A stretch of 64,000 nt of DNA, from the NCBI GenBank assembly GCA_034770075.1, contig CM068385.1, positions 77,864,272 through 77,928,271 of the forward strand, in the 5' to 3' direction. Positions within the stretch are counted from its first letter, which is position 1. Every line of letters starts with the position of its first letter. Below, piece after piece: positions 47,200 to 56,690 of the stretch. Under the pieces are notes generated by a model. The model did not search any database, was not told the origin of the DNA, and worked only from the letters and a program-made list of their open reading frames with translations. Made by a program: the position numbers and the translations under genes. Source of the DNA: Aralia elata. Lineage: Eukaryota > Streptophyta > Magnoliopsida > Apiales > Araliaceae.

Positions 47200-48615
47200 T
47201 GGGAGCTGTCGTTTTACACTCCAAAATTAATACCTTACTAACACTCTACTAGCACAAAACTTAGTATAATGACAAGCAAGGATCGATCCCACAGAGAAGT
47301 GAATTAATCTTTTACTTATTCTAACATTCCTATTATTTCTATTAATGAGGGGTTTTTGAGTTTGATTCACTAAACTAACAAAAGTAATTAAGAATGATCA
47401 ATGAATAAAAAGCTTCAGTTCTTCAGTTCAGTATCACCTTATCACAATTATGGGAAAATCAAGTTTAACAATATTTATCCTTCAATGAGACTAATAACCC
47501 TAGATAACCGCGATCGCTAATTATCCGAAATTCTCCTTATGTGTAAATCTAATGTGACAATCGCCTCAAGAGACTCTAACTATCATATAACCTAGAACTA
47601 TCAGTCTAGATTTAATATAACAGCAGCATAAAGAATGAGAGAATTAGGTTATTCCAAGCAACAATTGCACAATCAGGAATTATTTAACTTGCCTTCTAAT
47701 AATCTTAATAATATCCAAAAGCTTGTCCACAATCAGATACTATCAATTGCTACCTATGATCAGACATAATATCGTTTACTTAATACTATATCTTAATCTA
47801 GCAGATGGTATCAATCAAATTAATTCAATTGGCCAGATCAAATCAAAAGATTAAATAACATATAATCAATTAAAAACAGATTATCAGAATAAATCTCATG
47901 CAAGAAGGAATAAATAAATAAAACCTGATTAAACCATTAATTATGAAAAAGATTCAACATCCCTTAGAACTGAAAGTAAGAGTTTAGCCTGACATGCCTT
48001 CAATCTCCTCCTATTAGAGTTACAATTGTAGTTGCCAAGATCTCTATATAGCTCTAGAATCATAATAATATATATAACAAAAGTTCTCAAGTTCCTACTT
48101 AGAGTTTCCTTCTTACTATCTGATCATAATGAATAGAATCCTCTTCCGAATCAACTTCCTTTTCCTCCTTCAGCTGGCCTTTAGTGCCAAAATTCGTGAC
48201 CGAGCGCCACTGGCGCTGTCCCAAGCGCTTCTAGCGCTACTATGCAGAATGCCTAGCGCCGCTGGCGCTTGGTTTGTGAAGGGTCAAGCGCTAATAGCGC
48301 TGATGTAGCGCTTCTGGCGCTGTGCTGATGAATGGTCGAGCGCTGCTAGCGCTGTGCTGAGCGCCAATGGCGCTAGTGTGCAGTGGCTGCTGGCTTGTGT
48401 AGCGCTGCAAGCGCTGGTCCTAGCGCTTCTGGCGCTAGGTCTCTCCCTCACATTTACAAAAATGCCATTTAAGCCCCAATTTTCCATCTTTTTCCACTTT
48501 TGACCTTGAATTCTCCTGAAATCAATAAATAACCTAATAAGTGCATATACACAATAAAACATGCAATAAACTAGATATAAAGGAATAAAAATAAATGAAT
48601 AATATGCACTTATCA
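47200..48615 (-). repeat. 3' LTR of Athila element
   Basis: 1416 bp, visually identical to 55270-56685. The palindrome cluster lies at 48203-48436. Confidence 0.95.
48203..48436. repeat. Nine AGCGCY-NNN-RGCGCT palindromes in Athila 3' LTR
   Basis: Units of 15 bases start at 48203, 48224, 48255, 48287, 48307, 48339, 48360, 48401 and 48422. The sixth and tenth bases covary (C with G, T with A) in seven units and form T/G in two. The same cluster is at 56273-56506. Confidence 0.92.
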
Positions 48616-48634
48616 AATTCCCCCACACTTAGTC
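48616..48634 (-). other. Polypurine tract of Athila
   Basis: The minus strand reads AAGTGTGGGGGAATT directly before the 3' LTR start TGATAAG. Confidence 0.8.
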
Positions 48635-48960
48635 TTTACACGTCCTCGTGTAAACTAAAACAAAGATTATAATGAAAATCATTTGAATTCTATTCAACCA
48701 AGCTCCCAAAGGTTCAAATTCAATTAGCATCCAAGAATACCAACACCAATCAACAGAAATTCGTTCTATACATCATCAATCAATTCATAACAATAATTCA
48801 TCAGTCCCCACTGAACATCTCTAAATCAAATTGAAACCACATAAGCAGCTCCTATGATTAACACAGATACTCAACTCAGTTTATATGGAACAACAACCAT
48901 GCACACTGACTCACAACCAGAACATGTTTTTTTCCTGCCATTCATTTTTTCTTCATTCAG

Positions 48961-49119
48961 GTGAATGCATTTTATGCTCCATTTCACCTTCCTCATTCTT
49001 TTCTTAAGTGAGTGCATTTTATGCTCCATCTCACTTTCCTTCTCACCAACGAGTGCGTTTTACGCTCCATCTCGTTGCATGTGTTTATGGGTGAGTGCGT
49101 TTTACGCTCCATCTCAACC
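48961..49119. repeat. Four spaced hairpin repeats near Athila polypurine tract
   Basis: Copies lie at about 48961-48987, 49006-49036, 49048-49077 and 49088-49119. Each has the inner stem GCAT-TTT-ATGC or GCGT-TTT-ACGC followed by TCCAT, and an outer stem that differs between copies but stays complementary (GTGAA/TTCAC, AAGTGAG/CTCACTT, AACGAG/CTCGTT; the fourth has one bulge). Confidence 0.85.
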
Positions 49120-49554
49120 CACCACATGTTTTCCTTTTGAGACAAAATGTTTCTTTTTCCTCAATTTTTTTCTTGCTCTCAATTTTTCAACTTTCCAATT
49201 CTTGATTTTGTCTTCACATGATCCTGGAAACAAGATAAGCAGTTAAACAGTTCTAAATCATGAAAGCAGTGCACATAGTCAACTCCACAACTAACCCAGT
49301 CAAGTAAACATGTATCTCACACTCAAGTACTCATGCAATACCAACTCAATCTAAATCAGTCAACTATGGGTCCTAACTTCATTATCATCTTTTATCAATT
49401 AATTCAGCATCAAACAAATTCTATCAATTAGCATCAATTTTCATTCTAAAACCAAAAACCTTTGAAAACTTGACCAAACACAAAAACTTTTGGAAAATTT
49501 AAGTCAACTCAGATTTCCAAACTTAGAACAAAAGCAAAACCTATTCTATATTAA

Positions 49555-49588
49555 CCTAAACCTAAACCTAAACCTAAACCTAAACCCC
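49555..49588. repeat. Short (CCTAAA)n array
   Basis: Five and a half copies of CCTAAA. The period is 6, unlike the plant telomere repeat CCCTAAA with period 7. Confidence 0.9.
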
Positions 49589-49770
49589 TCCCCCACACTC
49601 AAACCTTACATTGTCCCCAATGTAAGATAATCATGCAAAAGACGAGCAAAATACCTAAAAAAAAACAATAAATAAGTAGAAAGGTATAGAAAAGCAAATT
49701 TGGTGTCTTGGGTTGCCTCCCAAGCAGCGCATTTGGTTAACGTCGTTAGCCCGACATCAATGCTCCTCAA

Positions 49771-51930
49771 TCATTCATAGCTCGGATCCACTAGGTCTAT
49801 CATCTCCACACTCTCCATTGAAAATCCTTCACAGAAAGGTTTCAGCCTATGTCCATTGACCTTGAAGACTTTCCCTGTCTTTGGATTCTTTATATCTATA
49901 GCACCATGAGAGAACACATTAGTAATAACAAATGGACCTTCCCAACGAGAGCGCAACTTACCTGGAAATAACTTCAGCCGCGAATTGAATAGGAGAACTT
50001 GTTGGCCAACGGTGAAATCTTTCCTCAAAATCTGCTTGTCATGGAAGGCCTTTGTTTTATTCTTGTATAGTCTAGAACTCTCATAAGCTTCATTCCTCAT
50101 CTCTTCCAATTCCTGCAACTGAAACTTCCTATGCATCCCCGCCTCATCCAAACTCATATTACATTGCTTGATCGCCCAAAAAGCTCTGTGTTCTAATTCC
50201 ACGGGTAGATGACATGGCTTCCCAAAAACCAATCTGTACGGAGACATACCAATGGGGGTTTTGTATGCAGTTCTATACGCCCACAATGCATCTTCTAACC
50301 GCAGACTCCAATCTTTTCTACTTGGCTTGACAACCTTCTCCAAAATCGATTTCACTTCACGGTTGGATACTTCAGCCTGACCATTGCTTTGCGGATGATA
50401 TGATGTAGAAATCTTATGCAAAACATTATATTTCCGGAAAAGTGCTGCTAGCATCCTGTTGCAAAAGTGAGTTCCTCTATCGCTGATGATAGCTCTAGGA
50501 GTTCCAAATCTGACAAATATATTAGTTTTGACAAAATCTGTAACAACTTTAGAATCATCAGTCCTGGTGGCTTTAGCTTCCACCCATTTAGAAACATAGT
50601 CAACAGCCAAGAGAATGTAAACATTACCATGAGAAACAGGAAAAGGTCCCATAAAATCAATACCCCAAACATCAAAAATCTCAACAATTAAAATGGGAGT
50701 TTGTGGCATTTGATTTCTATGTGATATGTTACCTGTTCGTTGACAATTCTCGCATGATTTACAAAATAGATATGAGTCTCTAAAAATTGTTGGCCAATAA
50801 AAACCACTTTCTAAAACTTTATGAGCAGTCCGTTTGGGTCCAAAATGACCTCCACAAGCATAGGAATGGCAAAAAGTTAGAATAGACAATGTTTCAGTAT
50901 TAGGCACACACCTACGGATTATTTGATCAGCACAAAATTTCCACAGATATGGATCATCCCAAACATAATGTCTAGCATCACTCCTAAGCTTATCCTTCTG
51001 GTTTTTAGAAAATTCATTGGGAATAAATGCACTTGCCAAATAATTAACAATATTCGCGTACCAAGGCAATTCCTCCTGAATAGAAAAGAGATGCTCATCT
51101 GGAAAGGAATCATGCAAAGGTAGTGCCTCCTCATCTCTCATCAATCGACTCAAGTGATCTGCTACTAAGTTATCTGCTCCCTTCTTATCCTTGATTTCCA
51201 AGTCAAATTCCTGCAACAGCAGAATCCATCTGATAATCCTGGGTTTAGAGTCCTTCTTGGTCAACAAATATCTAAGAGCTGCATGGTCAGAATAAACTAC
51301 AACTTTAGTGCCAAGTAAATAAGATCGAAATTTATCTAAAGCAAAAACAACAGATAAAAGTTCTTTTTCTGTTGTCGAGTAGTTAATCTGAGCTGCATTC
51401 AATGTTCTAGAGGCATAATAAATGGCATGGACAACTTTGTCAACTCTTTGGCCCAAAACAGCTCCGACTGCATAATTGCTTGCATCACACATTATTTCAA
51501 AGGGAATATTCCAATTTGGCGGTTGAATCACGGGTGCGGAAGTTAATAGGCTTTTCAACATATCAAATGCCTTCTTGCACGTTTCATCGAACTGGAATTC
51601 CACATCTTTTTGCAGCAATTTACATAATGGCAGAGCTATTTTGGAGAAGTCTTTGATAAATCGCCGATAGAAACCTGCATGTCCAAGAAAAGAGCGAATC
51701 TCCCGCACACTAGCAGGGTAAGGCAAAGCAGACACAATATCTATCTTAGCTTTATCAACCTCTAAACCTTTAGCTGACACAACATGACCAAGCACTATAC
51801 CCTGTTCTACCATAAAGTGACACTTTTCCCAATTAAGAACAAGGTTAGTTTCCAAACATCTATCTAGCACACGCGTTAGATTTTCCAAGCACAAATCCAA
51901 AGAATCACCATGTACTGTGAAATCATCCAT
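49771..51930 (-). pseudogene. pol: RT C-terminal half, RNase H and integrase of Athila element
   Basis: The open frame has 719 residues. It begins inside the RT catalytic motif (MDDFTVHGDSLDLCLENLTR). The thumb and RNase H follow (PFEIMCDASNYAVGAVLGQR, YSTTEKELLSVVFALDKFRS, LLGTKVVVYSDHAALRYLLT, and KKGADNLVADHLSRL). The integrase zinc finger has HSYACGGHFGPKRTAHKVLE and CKSCENCQRTGN. The core has IDFMGPFPVSHGN, IISDRGTHFCNRM and YHPQSNGQAEVSNREVKSIL, giving D-D-E. The C-terminal part has LLFNSRLKLFPGKLRSRWEG. The catalytic residues look complete. The piece lacks its own gag-pol start because of the upstream frame shift. Confidence 0.93.
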
Positions 51931-51958
51931 AAAGACCTCGATGCAACTTTCTAAAAGA

Positions 51959-53212
51959 TCAGAAAAAATTGCTTACCATGCATCGCTGGAAAGTACCTGG
52001 TGCATTACAAAGTCCAAACGACATCCTCCGGTATGCAAAAGTACCAAATGGACACGTGAATGTGGTCTTTTCCTGGTCTTCGGGTGCAATCACGATCTGA
52101 TTATATCCTGAAAAACCATCTAGAAAGCAATAATAAGTATGCCCCGCTAATCGTTCTAGCATTTGATCAATAAAAGGAAGAGGAAAGTGATCTTTTCTGG
52201 TTACAGCATTTAGTTTCCTGTAGTCAATACACACTCTCCATCCTGTTTGTATCCGTGTGGGCACCAACTCATTATTGTCATTCGTGATGACAGTTATTCC
52301 AGACTTCTTCGGAACTACCTGTACCGGACTCACCCACTGACTGTCGGAGATGGGGTAGATTATGCTTGCATCAAGCAATTTAATCACCTCTTTCTTGACT
52401 ACCTCCATCATGGGTGGATTTAATCTTCGCTGTGCTTCTCTCGTGGGCTTTGCTCCATCATCCAAAAGAATCCTATGCATGCACATCGCGGGGCTTATAC
52501 CTTTGATATCTGCTATCGTCCAGCCAAACACTGTGACATGGTCCCTTAGGACTCTCAACAATTTCTCTTCCTGCACTTTGGTTAGATTGCTAGCAATAAT
52601 CACAGGTAACGTTTCATTAGTCCCTAAATATGCATATTTTAAGTGAGCAGGTAGGGGTTTCAATTCTAAGATTGGAGCTTGCTCCACAGAAGGTAACTGT
52701 TTTTTATGAGAAACAGGCAATTGAATTGATTGAACTGCATACTTATCTGTGAATTTTGGCAACGAGTGCAATGCAGCCACAACTTCCTTCAATTCCTGAT
52801 TCTGATCAAATTCTTCCTCTTTATCCATGTCCAAGTTGTTAGCAATAGCCATCTCCAAGCTTTCCTTGTGGTCTTGTTCAAAAGATCCCTGCACTATAGA
52901 ATCAATGATGTCAATGGCAAAAACATGATCAACATCACTAGGGTACCTCATTGCATCATATATATTGAACTGAATTTTCTCTCCATCAAATTCCATGGTC
53001 AAGGTCCCATTGTGTACATCGATCATTGTCCTTGCTGTTTTCAAGAATGGTCGCCCTAACAAGATATGTGAAGGATTTGGAGATCTATCATCTTCCATAT
53101 CCACAATGTAAAAATCTGCAGGAAATATTAGCTGATTAACCTGCACTAAGACATCTTCAATTACCCCTTGCGGATAAGTGTTAGTAACGATCAGCAAGTT
53201 GAATGATAACAC
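51959..53212 (-). pseudogene. pol: Protease C-terminus and RT N-terminal half of Athila element
   Basis: It continues from gag-protease in a shifted frame: VNQLIFPADFYIVDMEDDRS and SHILLGRPFLKTARTMIDVH (protease), then a linker. RT motifs are MHRILLDDGAKPTREAQRRL, SQWVSPVQVVPKKSG, GWRVCIDYRKLNAVTRKDHF, LDGFSGYNQIVIAPEDQEKT and SFGLCNAPGTFQRCM. The frame is lost at about 51973 by one extra base, just before the catalytic MDD motif. Confidence 0.9.
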
Positions 53213-55181
53213 CAGTTTGTTTCAAAGGTCCTAGATTTAAAGAGGCAAATACAGACAATGGCATGACATTTATTGACGCTCCTAAATCTAACATGGCTTT
53301 CTCAAATCTGGTATTACCTATTCTGCATGGGATTGTAAACATTCCTGGATCTTTACATTTAGGAGGCATTTTCCTTTGAAGCACTGCTGACACATTCTCT
53401 CCTACAGTGATTTTTTCATCATCTTTCAATTTTCTTTTGTTAGTACACAATTCTTTCAAAAACTTTGCATACCTGGGCACTTGTTTGATGGCATCCAATA
53501 GAGGAATATTTACCTCTACCTTCCTGAAGGTTTCCAAAATTTCCCTTTCATTTTCCTCCTTCTTTGAAGTCTTGTGGGTTCTAGGTGGAAACGGCAATGG
53601 TGGAGTCTTAACTGGAGTAGATGGGGTAACAACTTCCCTCGGTGTCTCTATCTCATCACTAGCCTCCTCTTTTTCAATTTCCGTCACTGTTTTGGGTACT
53701 TCCAACTCCTTTCCACTCCTTAGTGTAATCGCACTAGCATTCTCCCTTGGATTGACAATTGTTTGGGAGGGCAACTTTCCTGAACCCTGAGCATCCAACC
53801 TCCCCACTGTGGTGGCAAGTTGACCTATCTGATTTCTCAAGTCTTGAACAGAATTTTTTGTTTCCTGCTGGAACTGCTGTGTCTGTGTCATGAATGCCTT
53901 GAACATGTCTTCCAAAGATGTTCCAGGATTTGCAGGAGCTGCCTGTCTAGGTTGATATTGAGGTTGAGTTGGTTGAGAGCCTTGTGGGAACCCTTGTTGT
54001 CTAACCGGATATACACCTTGCGCTGGTGGCCTATTTCCTCCATAACTCAAATTAGGATGATCCCTCCATCCTGGATTGTAAGCATTGGAGTACGGGTCAT
54101 ACTTCCGCTGTGGTTGTGCCTGATAGTTCCCCATCGCATTAGCTTGCTGTGTTGTGTCTTCCTCTTGCAATGTTGGACAAGAATCGGTACTATGACCAGT
54201 CATTAAGCAAATCCCACAAACTTTTGCTGCTGGTGTATTTCCTGTAGCCATTTGTTTAACCAGCACAGTTAGATCAGAAATTTGTTGTTCAAGGTTGCTC
54301 GTGGTCATCTCATTCACTCTTGCAGGTGCATGGTTATTCCTTGTCCCATACTGCTGAGAATTAGCAGCCATATTTGCAATTAGAGTCCTTGCAGCCTCCG
54401 GTGTCTTATCCACTAGTGCTCCTCCACTTGCAGCATCGATCATACTCCGATCCATTGGTAATAGTCCCTCATAAAAGTACTGAATCAGGTGTTGATCGTC
54501 TATTTGATGGGGAGGACAACTGGAACACAATTTTTTAAATCTTTCCCAATACTCATACAGTGTCTCTCCGTTGAACTGTCGAATGCCGCATATCTCCTTT
54601 CTGATGTTGGCAACTCTTGAAGCAGGAAAGTACTTCTCCAAGAATAGCCTTTTCATGTCATTCCATGACTGTATTGACCCTGAAGGAAGATAGTACACAA
54701 GCCAGTCCTTCGCTAGATCTCCCAGTGAGAATGGAAATGCCCTTAGCTTGATTTGATCCTCTGTTATTCCATGTGGCTTCATGGTGGAACACACCACATG
54801 GAATTCCTTCAAGTGCTTGTATGGATCTTCACCTGTGAGACCACGAAAAGTAGGCAAAAGATGAATTAGTCCCGATTTAAGTTCAAAAGCAGCAGTTAAA
54901 GTAGGATATTCAATGCACAAGGGTTGTTGATTAAGATTGGGAGTGGCTAATTCTTTGAGTGTTCTGTTGTTATTTGGCACCGCCATTTCTTCTTCCTTCT
55001 CTGAATCGGTGGATGATGTATTTGACAGTAACTCAAGTGCTATGTTGAGTCCCGGTGATGGAATTTCGTCTGACTCTGCAGTGATGCCTCGAGCTTGACG
55101 AGCTTCTTTCCTTAGCCTGCGTGCAGTTTTCTCAATTTCTGGATCAAAATTCAAATCACCGGATTGAGAGGATCGTGTCAT
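53181..55181 (-). CDS. gag: Gag and protease N-terminus of Athila element
   Basis: The frame has 666 residues, with ATG at 55181 giving MTRSSQSGDLNFDPEIEKTA. The gag core spans about residues 95-270 (PHGITEDQIKLRAFPFSLGD, LAKDWLVYYLPSGSIQSWND, RLFLEKYFPASRVANIRKEI, YWERFKKLC). A CCHC zinc knuckle CGICLMTGHSTDSC follows near residue 325, then a Gln/Pro-rich region. The aspartic protease (FEKAMLDLGASINVMPLSVF, with D-L-G-A) begins near the C-terminus. The frame then ends at 53181 because of a single extra base at about 53185; family-like sequence goes on in the next frame. Gag forms the particle and binds RNA. Confidence 0.93.
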   Translation of the reverse strand: MTRSSQSGDLNFDPEIEKTARRLRKEARQARGITAESDEIPSPGLNIALELLSNTSSTDSEKEEEMAVPNNNRTLKELATPNLNQQPLCIEYPTLTAAFELKSGLIHLLPTFRGLTGEDPYKHLKEFHVVCSTMKPHGITEDQIKLRAFPFSLGDLAKDWLVYYLPSGSIQSWNDMKRLFLEKYFPASRVANIRKEICGIRQFNGETLYEYWERFKKLCSSCPPHQIDDQHLIQYFYEGLLPMDRSMIDAASGGALVDKTPEAARTLIANMAANSQQYGTRNNHAPARVNEMTTSNLEQQISDLTVLVKQMATGNTPAAKVCGICLMTGHSTDSCPTLQEEDTTQQANAMGNYQAQPQRKYDPYSNAYNPGWRDHPNLSYGGNRPPAQGVYPVRQQGFPQGSQPTQPQYQPRQAAPANPGTSLEDMFKAFMTQTQQFQQETKNSVQDLRNQIGQLATTVGRLDAQGSGKLPSQTIVNPRENASAITLRSGKELEVPKTVTEIEKEEASDEIETPREVVTPSTPVKTPPLPFPPRTHKTSKKEENEREILETFRKVEVNIPLLDAIKQVPRYAKFLKELCTNKRKLKDDEKITVGENVSAVLQRKMPPKCKDPGMFTIPCRIGNTRFEKAMLDLGASINVMPLSVFASLNLGPLKQTGVIIQLADRY

Positions 55182-55246
55182 AAACTACAATAATGAACAA
55201 AAATAAAATAAAATAAAATGAAGAATAAATAAAGATAAATAACACT

Positions 55247-55264
55247 TCCCCGGCAGCGGCGCCA
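55247..55264 (-). other. Primer binding site of Athila, tRNA-Asp type
   Basis: The minus strand reads TGGCGCCGCTGCCGGGGA, five bases after the LTR. This is the characteristic Athila primer site. Confidence 0.85.
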
Positions 55265-55269
55265 AAATT

Positions 55270-56685
55270 TGGGAGCTGTCGTTTTACACTCCAAAATTAA
55301 TACCTTACTAACACTCTACTAGCACAAAACTTAGTATAATGACAAGCAAGGATCGATCCCACAGAGAAGTGAATTAATCTTTTACTTATTCTAACATTCC
55401 TATTATTTCTATTAATGAGGGGTTTTTGAGTTTGATTCACTAAACTAACAAAAGTAATTAAGAATGATCAATGAATAAAAAGCTTCAGTTCTTCAGTTCA
55501 GTATCACCTTATCACAATTATGGGAAAATCAAGTTTAACAATATTTATCCTTCAATGAGACTAATAACCCTAGATAACCGCGATCGCTAATTATCCGAAA
55601 TTCTCCTTATGTGTAAATCTAATGTGACAATCGCCTCAAGAGACTCTAACTATCATATAACCTAGAACTATCAGTCTAGATTTAATATAACAGCAGCATA
55701 AAGAATGAGAGAATTAGGTTATTCCAAGCAACAATTGCACAATCAGGAATTATTTAACTTGCCTTCTAATAATCTTAATAATATCCAAAAGCTTGTCCAC
55801 AATCAGATACTATCAATTGCTACCTATGATCAGACATAATATCGTTTACTTAATACTATATCTTAATCTAGCAGATGGTATCAATCAAATTAATTCAATT
55901 GGCCAGATCAAATCAAAAGATTAAATAACATATAATCAATTAAAAACAGATTATCAGAATAAATCTCATGCAAGAAGGAATAAATAAATAAAACCTGATT
56001 AAACCATTAATTATGAAAAAGATTCAACATCCCTTAGAACTGAAAGTAAGAGTTTAGCCTGACATGCCTTCAATCTCCTCCTATTAGAGTTACAATTGTA
56101 GTTGCCAAGATCTCTATATAGCTCTAGAATCATAATAATATATATAACAAAAGTTCTCAAGTTCCTACTTAGAGTTTCCTTCTTACTATCTGATCATAAT
56201 GAATAGAATCCTCTTCCGAATCAACTTCCTTTTCCTCCTTCAGCTGGCCTTTAGTGCCAAAATTCGTGACCGAGCGCCACTGGCGCTGTCCCAAGCGCTT
56301 CTAGCGCTACTATGCAGAATGCCTAGCGCCGCTGGCGCTTGGTTTGTGAAGGGTCAAGCGCTAATAGCGCTGATGTAGCGCTTCTGGCGCTGTGCTGATG
56401 AATGGTCGAGCGCTGCTAGCGCTGTGCTGAGCGCCAATGGCGCTAGTGTGCAGTGGCTGCTGGCTTGTGTAGCGCTGCAAGCGCTGGTCCTAGCGCTTCT
56501 GGCGCTAGGTCTCTCCCTCACATTTACAAAAATGCCATTTAAGCCCCAATTTTCCATCTTTTTCCACTTTTGACCTTGAATTCTCCTGAAATCAATAAAT
56601 AACCTAATAAGTGCATATACACAATAAAACATGCAATAAACTAGATATAAAGGAATAAAAATAAATGAATAATATGCACTTATCA
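55270..56685 (-). repeat. 5' LTR of Athila element
   Basis: 1416 bp. On the minus strand it starts TGATAAGTGCATATT and ends AGCTCCCA. It contains the nine-unit AGCGCY-NNN-RGCGCT palindrome cluster at 56273-56506. Confidence 0.95.
56273..56506. repeat. Nine AGCGCY-NNN-RGCGCT palindromes in Athila 5' LTR
   Basis: Identical in arrangement to 48203-48436. Confidence 0.92.
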
Positions 56686-56690
56686 CATAC
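56686..56690. other. Right target-site duplication (catac) of Athila
   Basis: Matches 47195-47199 exactly. Confidence 0.95.

Larger units (their letters stand above)
48635..49770. other. Non-coding region between Athila pol and 3' LTR
   Basis: This is where many Athila elements carry an envelope-like ORF; none is present here. It holds four hairpin repeats (48961-49119) and a CCTAAA array (49555-49588), both listed separately. Confidence 0.7.
47200..56685 (-). mobile_element. Athila-type Ty3 LTR retrotransposon, nested
   Basis: 1416-bp LTRs lie at 55270-56685 (5') and 47200-48615 (3'), with target duplication catac at 47195-47199 and 56686-56690. The LTR copies sit at a constant offset of 8070 bases and I saw no difference between them. 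The primer site is the Athila/tRNA-Asp type. Gag-protease and pol occupy 55181 to 49771 on the minus strand. No envelope-like ORF is present between pol and the 3' LTR. Pol is broken by two single-base insertions. It is inserted at the gag/protease junction of the Retand-type element. Confidence 0.95.

Noticed and set aside
49555..49588. Interstitial plant telomere
   Set aside because: The repeat is CCTAAA with period 6, not CCCTAAA, and has only about five copies.
52362..54206. Plus-strand ORFs opposite Athila gag-pol
   Set aside because: They mirror long coding frames on the minus strand and contain no known motif.
56354..56685. C-terminal end of the long minus-strand gag frame (ISAYYSF onward)
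   Set aside because: It reads into the Athila LTR after the target site, and the same residues appear in the ORF at 48284-48628 from the other LTR. It is not part of the protein.
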